A stretch of 64,000 nucleotides of DNA. Origin: CAYVIB01 sp964451365 (GTDB taxonomy: Bacteria; Pseudomonadota; Gammaproteobacteria; Pseudomonadales; Cellvibrionaceae). A program made the translations under genes and the position numbers. The stretch lies in NCBI GenBank assembly GCA_964451365.1, contig CAYVIB010000023.1, positions 26,530 to 90,529 of the forward strand, given 5' to 3'. Positions 24,159 through 31,931 of this stretch are shown in pieces (position 1 is the first letter of the stretch; each line of letters opens with the position of its first letter). Below the pieces are notes generated by a model. It saw only the letters and a program-made list of their open reading frames with translations, was not told the DNA's origin and made no database searches.

Positions 24159-26771
24159 TCACAATAATTCTTTCAATTCATATAGCAAATCAAGCGCCTG
24201 TTTTGGTGTCAGGTTATCGGTATTAACTTCCTTCAACCGCTGCTCCACCTGGCTGGGTTCGGCGCTGAAAAAAAGCTCTCCCTGTACAACGGACGGTTGC
24301 GGCTTTTGCACGGTTTTTGTTGCCGGCGCCTCGTTGCGCTCGCCTTCCAGGTGACGTAATCGATCCTTTGCTGAAGCGATCACCGCAGGTGGAATACCAG
24401 CGAGCTTGGCTACTTGCAAGCCGTAGCTCTTGCTGGCGGGGCCGGTCTGGATATTGTGCAGGAAGACGATGTTGTCATTGTATTCCGTCGCATCCAGGTG
24501 CACATTGCGTACGCCCTCCAGCGTTTCCGCAAGCGCGGTAATTTCAAAATAGTGGGTGGCGAACAGGGTGAAGGGGCGGGTTTGGTGGGCGAGATGCTCG
24601 ACGCAGGCCCACGCCAGCGACAGGCCGTCGTAAGTACTGGTGCCCCGGCCGATTTCGTCCATCAAGACCAAACTGTTGCGAGTGGCATTGTTGAGAATAT
24701 TGGCGGTTTCTGTCATTTCCACCATAAAGGTCGAACGGCCGCCGGCCAAATCGTCCGATGAGCCGATGCGGGTGAATATCCGGTCCACCAGTCCAATTTC
24801 GCAGCTTTTGGCCGGCACGTAACTGCCGATCTGCGCCAGCAGCACGATCAGGGCAGCCTGGCGCATGTAGGTGGATTTACCGCCCATGTTGGGGCCGGTA
24901 ATGACGAGCATGCGCTGGTGGTGGTCCAGAACGAGATCGTTGGGGACGAAGGGATCCTTCAGCACCTGTTCCACCACCGGGTGGCGGCCCTGTTCGATCT
25001 GGATGCCTTCCTCCCGCCTGAGCCTGGGGCAGCAAAAATCCAGCTGTTCGGCGCGTTCCGCGAGGGTAGTGAGCACATCCAGTTCCGCCACCGCATAAGC
25101 GGCAGTCTGCAGTGGAAGAAGAATCTCGTTGAGTTCGTCCACCAGTTGTTCGTAAAGAGCCTTTTCGCGGGCCAGCGCCCGGCTTTTGGCGGACAGCGCC
25201 TTGTCCTCGAAGGTTTTGAGTTCCGGTGTAATAAAGCGCTCGGCGTTTTTCAGTGTTTGCCGCCGGATATATTCCACCGGCGTGGAACCGGCTTGGGCCC
25301 TGCTGATTTCGATGTAATAGCCATGCACGCGGTTGTAGCCCACTTTCAGAGTCGACAGGCCGGTCTTTGCCTTTTCCTGTTCCTCCAGGCGCACCAGAAA
25401 TTCACCGGCGTTGGAACTGATGTTTCGTAATTCATCGAGTTCACTGTCGTAGCCTTCGGCAATCACCCCGCCATCGCGCAATACCACGGGAGGATTTTCC
25501 ACCAGCGCCTTGTCCAGCTTGTCCACCAGCTCCGGAAATTCGTTGACGTCGGTCGACAGCCGCCGCAGCTTGTCGGAGTCGCAGGTTTTCAGGGTTTGTT
25601 GAAGCAGCGGAAACTGGGCCAGCGAGCTGCACAGACGGGAAAGATCCCGCGGCCGGGCGGAGCGCAGGGCCACGCGGGCCAGTATTCGCTCCAGGTCGCC
25701 GATATGTTTGAGTTCGCGGCGCAGCTCCTCAAACCGATAGCCGTCCAGCAGATTGGTCACCGCCTGCTGCCGGCCCCCCAGAATGTCGATGTTTCGGGTG
25801 GGGCAGTTGATCCAGCGCCGCAGCAGGCGGCCGCCCATGGCGGTAGTGGCGGTGTTAAGGACGCTGAACAGGGTGTTTTCCTCTCCCCCGGAGAGGTTGA
25901 TATCCAGCTCCAGGTTGCGACGGGTAGCCGGGTCGAGGGTGACGTTTTCACCCGGCTGTTCCACCGCCAGGCAACTGATATGCCCGAGAGCGGTGCGCTG
26001 GGTCTCCTGCGCATAAGCGAACAAGCACCCGGCGGCACTAATGGCGACGGTGAGACCATCGGCGCCGAAGCCGCCGAGATCCTTGGTGGAAAAATGCTGG
26101 GTCAGCAGCCGGATGGACACCTCACGGTCAAATTCCCATTCCGGGCGATTGCGAAATCCCGCCCGGTCCACAATGGCTGAAGGCAATCCCTGTAACTCGC
26201 AGGCAAGCAGCTCGGCCGGTCGCAGGCGTTCTATCTCGCCCAGGAACGCCATTTCCCCGACCACCTCCAGAACGCTGAAGCGCCCGCTGCCCATGTCCAG
26301 GGTGGCGATACCGTAAATGTCATCATATCGGCAGGCCGCCACCAGCAGGTTGTCCCGCGACTCGTCCAGTAACGCTTCATCGCTGATGGTGCCCGGGGTA
26401 ATGATTCTCACCACCTTGCGCTCCACCGGCCCCTTGGAGGCGGCGGGGTCGCCAATCTGCTCGCAAATGGCCACCGACACCCCATGACGCACCAGCTTTG
26501 CGAGGTAGTTTTCCACCGCGTGGTAGGGCACGCCCGCCATGGGAATGGGTTTGCCGCCGGATTTGCCCCGCGCTGTAAGGGTAACGTCCAGTAGCTTGGA
26601 CGCTTTCTTGGCGTCGTCGTAGAAGAGCTCGTAGAAGTCCCCCATGCGGTAGAACACCAGTTCGTTTGGGTGCTCAGCCTTGATGCGTAGGTATTGCTGT
26701 ATCATTGGGGTGTGTGATTCCAGTTGATCTTTGCTTATCGAAACGTTTTCTGAAGTAACTTGTTGATTCAT
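24159..26771 (-). CDS. mutS: DNA mismatch repair protein MutS
   Basis: Recognises mismatches and small loops and starts methyl-directed repair with MutL. It has 870 residues (E. coli 853). The mismatch-binding Phe-x-Glu lies in FYRMGDFYELFYDDA (~residues 41-55). Connector, lever and clamp domains follow. The ATPase has Walker A GPNMGGKST, the ABC signature region GGRSTFMVEM, Walker B LVLMDEIGRGTSTYDG and the His switch FATHYFEI. The C-terminal tetramer region ends DLLYELKELL. No good ribosome binding site precedes the ATG at 26771, so the start is less certain than the rest. Confidence 0.97.
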   Translation of the reverse strand: MNQQVTSENVSISKDQLESHTPMIQQYLRIKAEHPNELVFYRMGDFYELFYDDAKKASKLLDVTLTARGKSGGKPIPMAGVPYHAVENYLAKLVRHGVSVAICEQIGDPAASKGPVERKVVRIITPGTISDEALLDESRDNLLVAACRYDDIYGIATLDMGSGRFSVLEVVGEMAFLGEIERLRPAELLACELQGLPSAIVDRAGFRNRPEWEFDREVSIRLLTQHFSTKDLGGFGADGLTVAISAAGCLFAYAQETQRTALGHISCLAVEQPGENVTLDPATRRNLELDINLSGGEENTLFSVLNTATTAMGGRLLRRWINCPTRNIDILGGRQQAVTNLLDGYRFEELRRELKHIGDLERILARVALRSARPRDLSRLCSSLAQFPLLQQTLKTCDSDKLRRLSTDVNEFPELVDKLDKALVENPPVVLRDGGVIAEGYDSELDELRNISSNAGEFLVRLEEQEKAKTGLSTLKVGYNRVHGYYIEISRAQAGSTPVEYIRRQTLKNAERFITPELKTFEDKALSAKSRALAREKALYEQLVDELNEILLPLQTAAYAVAELDVLTTLAERAEQLDFCCPRLRREEGIQIEQGRHPVVEQVLKDPFVPNDLVLDHHQRMLVITGPNMGGKSTYMRQAALIVLLAQIGSYVPAKSCEIGLVDRIFTRIGSSDDLAGGRSTFMVEMTETANILNNATRNSLVLMDEIGRGTSTYDGLSLAWACVEHLAHQTRPFTLFATHYFEITALAETLEGVRNVHLDATEYNDNIVFLHNIQTGPASKSYGLQVAKLAGIPPAVIASAKDRLRHLEGERNEAPATKTVQKPQPSVVQGELFFSAEPSQVEQRLKEVNTDNLTPKQALDLLYELKELL

Positions 26772-27279
26772 AAGTTAAAAAAATTTTTTAAGTGCTGAAG
26801 TCCCACGACGTTTTTGGGCTCAACTGATTTTATAGCGCTCTTTTAAAAGTGTTGGGTGGAAATACAGGTTTTACCCAAACACAACTAGTGCCCACCGTTT
26901 TAAATGTAACAAGCGAGAATAGAGAGTGATCAGAGAGAATGCGAAAGAGTAGCAAATCTCTATCCGCTAAGACAGTCTTTGGTGGTTACGCCAAACCCCC
27001 ATGGGTATTTTAATCCTTCGCCGCACGATCTCTATGCTTGGATATGAATGTAGGGGAATGGCTGCGAATATAGGTCTATCATCTAGATCACCTTTACATC
27101 CACAAACCGCTCCATTATTGGATTGTCGCAGTGCGGTTATCATTGGTAGCAACACTTCTGTTTGTGAATTGAATTCGTTTGGTTAGAGGTTTTTAACTCG
27201 AAGTAAATGTCTTTGCTATCTCTATTGGAGCTCGTGCTTTAGGTGAGCACTATCAGCTGATAAGGACTGGTAAAGTCTG
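26772..27279. other. Intergenic region and left boundary of the accessory island
   Basis: No supportable gene is seen in these 508 bases; a 61-codon frame at 27001 has no ribosome binding site. It holds a hairpin-like repeat (GTGTTGGGT, 26849-26857, with ACCCAAACAC, 26873-26882) upstream of mutS. A 12-bp palindrome TATCAGCTGATA (27251-27262) lies just past the end of the glycosyltransferase gene. Base composition turns visibly A+T-richer here. cinA and recA, the usual next genes in Pseudomonas, are not present. Confidence 0.45.
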
Positions 27280-28497
27280 TCAGTGCAATAGGTCTATACA
27301 TATATCCCTGAATATTTCAGCGCCCTGATCTTCACGAAAATGCGGGTACCTCATGGCTATGTTGCAGGCGGCGATTTTATGAGAGGGTTGGTTGAGCATT
27401 AAGTTGATTTTATCGATCAGCGAGTCCACATCATCGCTATACCTCACGATCCTGGCTGCGCCGGTTTTTTCCGCCAGTTTCGCTATATTTCTTTGTTCCA
27501 GTTGCCCCGGAGAAGCGAGTACAGGCACACCCTCCGAAATCGCCCGGGCGATAGTTGTTCCCCCATCCACAATGGCAAGGTCCGTCGATCGCAGAAGATC
27601 GAGGTTCGTTGGTGCGTCAAGCAGTTTTATGTGGGGTGAAGGTGGTTTGGATGGTAGGGCTTTTCCACCGCCGATGTATATCAGCATATTGGCTTTCACC
27701 TGCGCCAGTGCGGGTAAGAGGTATCTAAGGCTACGATTACCGCAATTCAGGTAGGTGAAAATATTAAACTTATGCTTGCTATCCGGCCATGTGGCGGTTG
27801 GTAAGCTGTCGTTTTTTCTTTTTAACGGACCAACATACGCTGCATCGATTCGTTTGCTCGCATACATGTCCAATTCGGGCATGTTTGTAATAACTACCTT
27901 GTCCGCCACGAAAAGGTCGCTTATAAAATTTATCCGTTCAATACCCATGCGGTTCGCGACTTTGTTTACGGTGTCAACGGCCCTGGCCTCGGCAGACTGG
28001 ATCTGTGCATCCACTCCGTGAGCGGGAAAAATTTTTTCCGCCGCTGTACCTGGTACTAATGCGCCAAAGCCAACACCGGTAACTATTTTCTTGAACGAGT
28101 AGGTTTTTGCAGCAAGTAAAGCGGTTGGCGCATAGTCAAAAACCACCAGATCGGGAGAATAAATATCAAAAAGTGCGCGCCAAGCCTTCACCAGTGCCTG
28201 TAAGCCCGCGAATGAATCGTAACCGCGTTGCAAAAGAATGTCCGGCATACATAGAGTTTGTTTTTGCTGTTTTTCCTTTGGTAGCCATACTGGAGCTTGT
28301 ACCAGCTTTATGTCGATATCGTGGAATGCTCTTTCGGATTGGTGCAGCTCCTTGGCTGCAACCAGGACGTCAAACGATGCTCTCCTTAGGGCGATAGCAA
28401 GATGCTTAAAGCTGAATAAGTGCCCAAGGTTGCTACCCAGCTCCCAGACAAGTAAGATTTTTCGCTGCGTGATGTTTGAATTGGTACTATTGTTCAC
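27280..28497 (-). CDS. GT-B fold glycosyltransferase (UDP-glycosyltransferase-like)
   Basis: A 405-residue enzyme with the two-domain GT-B pattern. The N-terminal acceptor domain begins LLVWELGSNLGHLFSFKHL, the Gly-His motif seen in MGT/EryCIII-type transferases. The C-terminal nucleotide-sugar domain has TYLNCGNRSLRYLLPAL, the donor loop DLAIVDGGTTIARAISEGVP and the following LASPGQLEQRNIAKLAE. It probably transfers a sugar to a small molecule or lipid; donor and acceptor are unknown. It is cytoplasmic, with no signal or membrane segment. It is divergent from the methyltransferase gene at 28588, with 90 bases between them. Confidence 0.82.
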   Translation of the reverse strand: MNNSTNSNITQRKILLVWELGSNLGHLFSFKHLAIALRRASFDVLVAAKELHQSERAFHDIDIKLVQAPVWLPKEKQQKQTLCMPDILLQRGYDSFAGLQALVKAWRALFDIYSPDLVVFDYAPTALLAAKTYSFKKIVTGVGFGALVPGTAAEKIFPAHGVDAQIQSAEARAVDTVNKVANRMGIERINFISDLFVADKVVITNMPELDMYASKRIDAAYVGPLKRKNDSLPTATWPDSKHKFNIFTYLNCGNRSLRYLLPALAQVKANMLIYIGGGKALPSKPPSPHIKLLDAPTNLDLLRSTDLAIVDGGTTIARAISEGVPVLASPGQLEQRNIAKLAEKTGAARIVRYSDDVDSLIDKINLMLNQPSHKIAACNIAMRYPHFREDQGAEIFRDICIDLLH

Positions 28498-28587
28498 TAA
28501 CGTCCCTTGGTTGGCTCCATCGAATCTTAGGCGGCATTCTGTATCCTTTTATCACTTGAAAACAATAGAATTGCGGTACGTAACATT

Positions 28588-29430
28588 ATGACAATTCCCA
28601 TAGTGAATAAATATGCTTTCGATATGGCTGTTTGCAAGGTGATACATCAAATTCATGACCGACCGGTAATATACTATGAATCGCATGTAAAGGATATTAT
28701 AGCCACCTCCTACGCGATTGACCTATATAACCCACCTGCCGCTCCCGGGTCAGATCCGGCAATACGTGCGACGGTTATCTCTCATGCCTTATTCGTGCAA
28801 CATCAGCTTTTGGAGGCGGCCAAGGCAGGAATATCTCAATATGTTGTTGTGGGCGCGGGTCTGGATACGGCGGCGTTTGATGTGCTAGAACGTTATCCTG
28901 GTTTGACTATCTATGAGGTCGACAACCAGGAGATTCAGGATTGGAAGATTTCTCTTTTCGCAGCCGCAGGCATTGAAACGCCAGCGAACCTCAAGTTAGT
29001 CTCGGCAGACATCGATTGCGAGTGCCTGTTGACTGCGTTGGTTGACCGTGGATTCGATAAAAGTCGGCCCGCGTTTTATTCGTTGCTGGGAGCGGCTCTT
29101 CTTAGTAAGAGTCAGGTATTGCGGTTGTTGGAAATCATTGGTAACGGTGCCATCGGTACAGAAGTTGTTTTAAGTTATGTTACAGAGACCGAATCCGAGC
29201 CGGGCAAACGTCATCTATACAGGGAATCGCAAGGGAAACTCCCGAATCGAAAGGCGCGCGCGCGGTGCTTCTTCAATTCCGCAAACCTGCAAGCGGATAT
29301 GGGGTGGATGGGGTATTCAAAGATGACCGATATTGGCTGTAAGGAATTAAATACACAATACTTTGATAACCGTAACGATGGTTTAAGAATTCCCCAGAGT
29401 AGAATACGGCTACTTGATGCGGTGGTTTAG
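28588..29430 (+). CDS. Leucine carboxyl methyltransferase-family SAM methyltransferase
   Basis: A 280-residue class I methyltransferase. It shows the LCM/TIGR00027-type SAM site QYVVVGAGLDTAAFDVLE (residues ~84-101), the acidic ribose-binding EVDNQEIQDWK, and an N-terminal region with RATVISHALFVQHQLLEAA that caps the active site. Bacterial members commonly methylate carboxyl or hydroxyl groups of secondary metabolites or polyketides; the substrate here is unknown. It converges with the ligase gene, leaving only 14 bases and no visible terminator. Confidence 0.8.
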   Translation: MTIPIVNKYAFDMAVCKVIHQIHDRPVIYYESHVKDIIATSYAIDLYNPPAAPGSDPAIRATVISHALFVQHQLLEAAKAGISQYVVVGAGLDTAAFDVLERYPGLTIYEVDNQEIQDWKISLFAAAGIETPANLKLVSADIDCECLLTALVDRGFDKSRPAFYSLLGAALLSKSQVLRLLEIIGNGAIGTEVVLSYVTETESEPGKRHLYRESQGKLPNRKARARCFFNSANLQADMGWMGYSKMTDIGCKELNTQYFDNRNDGLRIPQSRIRLLDAVV

Positions 29431-29444
29431 TGGTACGTGTGATA

Positions 29445-30749
29445 TTACTGTTCAATGACAAGATGGCGTAATTTACCTTTATGAAGAGGAATCCTGTCCA
29501 CCAAGTTGACTTTTACATCCACAGGCCCTTCAAAGAAAGCTTCCAGCATTTCCTGAATTTGCGATTTCAGTGAATAATGCCACTCCTTATCCGGAACAAT
29601 ATTGACTACGAAGCGGTCACTTTTTTGAATAACTTGAAATTGCCTGCACCCGCCTATTTTTCGCAAGGATGAATGAATGTGGATGCTGTTTTTGTATCGG
29701 TTCCCCGCGATCTTGAACGGCGGATGGATTTTGCCATCGATTCGCTCAATAACAGGATGTTGTCGGCCACAATCACAAGGCGCGCCAAAGCTTGCATAGT
29801 CTCCAACAGCGTAGCGAAATAATGGAGACAGATAGTTATGTAGCGTGGTGAGAAGTACTTGTCCCGTCTTTCCGGGTGGGCAGGGCCGCATATTTTCGTC
29901 AACAATTTCCAGTATGATATTTTCACAGTGAACGTGTAGGCTACCTTTTTCGCATTCCGAAGCCAGGTAACCTGATTCGCGACAGGTATACATGTCTTTG
30001 ATCGTGAACCGGGTTTGGATTTTATCTCGCAGACTGTTAGGTAAAGGTTCGGAGAGGCTTTTAATAGTGGTTAACTTTAAATCTGAAAAATTGGTTAAAT
30101 AATCGGATAGCAGTTCGAGGTTTGAAGGATAGCTGACAAGATAGTCCGGATTTATTTTTTTTAGCCATTCCACTTGATTGTCCGGATCACGTTCGATACT
30201 GAGACCGTAACTTGGCCCACATTCTGTACTCTCGGCTATCCAGCGGTCCCAATAGTTCCTTGACACGCCGTGCCAGGCATCATCCGATTTATCAAAAAAT
30301 ATAATGGCCGCCAAGCTTTGCTTAGGATCGAGACCATTCCATTGCAGGTCCCGCAGATTAAGTGCTTTATACCATTCTTGGGTGGCATTGGTCTGAAAAA
30401 TTTTCACTGGGATACCACTGCTTCCCGAAGTGAATATAGGGCCAGCGTTTACTATACCCGGAGGCATGCTCTGCGCAATGCAAAAATCAATATTGTTTTG
30501 GTACTCTTGCCGGCTTAAAATGGGGGTGTTGCCTGTATAATCCTCAATGCAAGTTATAGTTGCAGGTAGCCGATTTTTGTAGAAGGGAACGTGTAAGCGT
30601 GCATGTTCAAGCAGCCGGGAAAGTTCTGCAAGTTGGATACGTTTGAGTCTGTCTATCGAAAAATATTCGGCTCTAATTAAATTTTCGTATATTCGTCGAT
30701 ATATCGGCATCTGTTCTTTTGGAATATCGAAAAGTTTAAACCGCTTCAC
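29445..30749 (-). CDS. PaaK/CapK-type adenylate-forming ligase
   Basis: A 434-residue acyl- or aryl-activating enzyme of the phenylacetate-CoA ligase family. The ATP-binding loop is FTSGSSGIPVKIF (~residues 109-121). Further family motifs are YLVSYPSNLELL, MYTCRESGYLASECEKGSLH, the adenylate-binding LFRYAVGDY, PCDCGRQHPVIERIDGK and a C-terminal AMP-binding subdomain. It should activate a carboxylic acid as the AMP-ester, then pass it to CoA or to an amine; no carrier-protein domain is attached. The GTG start overlaps the preceding methyltransferase stop by four bases, so these two genes are coupled. Confidence 0.85.
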   Translation of the reverse strand: MKRFKLFDIPKEQMPIYRRIYENLIRAEYFSIDRLKRIQLAELSRLLEHARLHVPFYKNRLPATITCIEDYTGNTPILSRQEYQNNIDFCIAQSMPPGIVNAGPIFTSGSSGIPVKIFQTNATQEWYKALNLRDLQWNGLDPKQSLAAIIFFDKSDDAWHGVSRNYWDRWIAESTECGPSYGLSIERDPDNQVEWLKKINPDYLVSYPSNLELLSDYLTNFSDLKLTTIKSLSEPLPNSLRDKIQTRFTIKDMYTCRESGYLASECEKGSLHVHCENIILEIVDENMRPCPPGKTGQVLLTTLHNYLSPLFRYAVGDYASFGAPCDCGRQHPVIERIDGKIHPPFKIAGNRYKNSIHIHSSLRKIGGCRQFQVIQKSDRFVVNIVPDKEWHYSLKSQIQEMLEAFFEGPVDVKVNLVDRIPLHKGKLRHLVIEQ

Positions 30750-31549
30750 GGCTGACGGGTTGGTTTGACTTTATAGTGGATAATTGGGCATCTTTCCGAC
30801 AAGCTGTAACTGCCCTGATTAATGGAGATTTCGAGGAATCTTTTATTCATTATTGGATTTAGTTCCTGCATTGTTGGAAACGAGTATTTTGCTTTAATGT
30901 TTTTATAAATATGTATAGTGTCAACGCTGTGTTTGTCCCATTTTGACTGCAATTCAATGTTTTTCTTGCTCAAGGAGATCCACTCATTCCATATATCCAT
31001 TAAGACTATCCCTGCTTCAAACGATGTTTGCAATGCCATAGCCAGTCTCCATTTAAATGCGTGAAAATTATCATCGGCCGTTTTTAAGACTTGAGAAATA
31101 TTTTCTTTATCCTCAGGGGAAATGAAAAAGCGAATAAACAGATTGCCATCTTCTTTTAAAACGCGACGTATCTCTTTATTCAGACAATAATAAAGTGCCG
31201 GTTCGCCCAGAGTGGTGTAACAGCCATCGCCTATCACTACGTCAATACTGTTTGATTTTACTGGCATGTAAAACCAATCTCCTAAAACGCATTTATGGGG
31301 ACATAAGGGATTCCAGAGGGTTTTAACCATTGAGGGTGATTTTTCTATAACATGCAAGTCAGCCCCATTGGGCCAGGAAAGTTCAATAATCTCCGTGGTG
31401 GTGCCCAGGAGCAAGACCTTTAAGCTGTCATGCTTTGCTGCAATGTTATAAATCAGGGTTTTATAGATGTCGATATCGTCGGTGGAAGGGCGCAGTGGAC
31501 TTGTCACACGTTTCCATTTTTCCGCGTAATTGTCCCAATGACTTCCCAT
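30746..31549 (-). CDS. Class I SAM-dependent methyltransferase
   Basis: A 267-residue methyltransferase. The SAM motif I region reads KVLLLGTTTEIIELSWPN (residues ~44-61), motif II is LHVIEKSPSMVKTLWN, and the later GDWFYMP and VVIGDGCYTTL match the subgroup with a GD-W..P and IGDG signature. The substrate is unknown. AGGA lies seven bases upstream of the ATG at 31549. It is first in a two-gene unit with the ligase gene, which overlaps its end. It is one of the most A+T-rich genes in the window, suggesting acquisition by transfer. Confidence 0.8.
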   Translation of the reverse strand: MGSHWDNYAEKWKRVTSPLRPSTDDIDIYKTLIYNIAAKHDSLKVLLLGTTTEIIELSWPNGADLHVIEKSPSMVKTLWNPLCPHKCVLGDWFYMPVKSNSIDVVIGDGCYTTLGEPALYYCLNKEIRRVLKEDGNLFIRFFISPEDKENISQVLKTADDNFHAFKWRLAMALQTSFEAGIVLMDIWNEWISLSKKNIELQSKWDKHSVDTIHIYKNIKAKYSFPTMQELNPIMNKRFLEISINQGSYSLSERCPIIHYKVKPTRQP

Positions 31550-31931
31550 TCAGGTATCCTAGGCCTTATAAATTTAATAAAGATATGATAATAGCATCAA
31601 CGGAAGGCTTTGCTTTGGCCAAGATTTTTAATCTTGTAATTTGTGTATTTATTGTGCTATCTTGGCGTCCATAATTAAAAAGTAAAAACATGCTATGTTT
31701 TTGGTAATTGTAAGATAATAATCTAAGTTATTGAAACATAAATGGATTTTACTGGCGTTATGCGTAACACGCAAATAAGAAGAAACAGGTAGCGCACATT
31801 AAGCCAGAATAAGCTTCCTCGACATTGGAATCGGGCTATCGCAAGTAAGACAGGGAGCACTCCAAAGCTGTTCGCGACATTCCATTCTGCTTTGTGTGAA
31901 TAAATTGTGGTTGTGCCAAGCCATAATTGGC
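31550..31931. promoter_or_regulatory. Intergenic control region upstream of the giant gene
   Basis: These 382 bases separate the island from the giant gene and are A+T-rich to about 31760. Two perfect inverted repeats are seen: CAAGATT-3-AATCTTG (31620-31636) and AAAAACAT-3-ATGTTTTT (31684-31702). Either could be an operator; the second is also terminator-like in both directions. No strong sigma-70 promoter was found. From 31803 the giant frame is already open, but no ATG precedes 31932. Confidence 0.4.

Noticed and set aside
27001..27186. A 61-codon frame in the gap beyond mutS
   Set aside because: It has no ribosome binding site and no homology that I recognise, and is too short to support alone.
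29445..30749. NRPS adenylation domain
   Set aside because: The motifs (SGSSG, RYAVGD, C-x-CGR) are those of the PaaK/CapK group, and there is no carrier or condensation domain.
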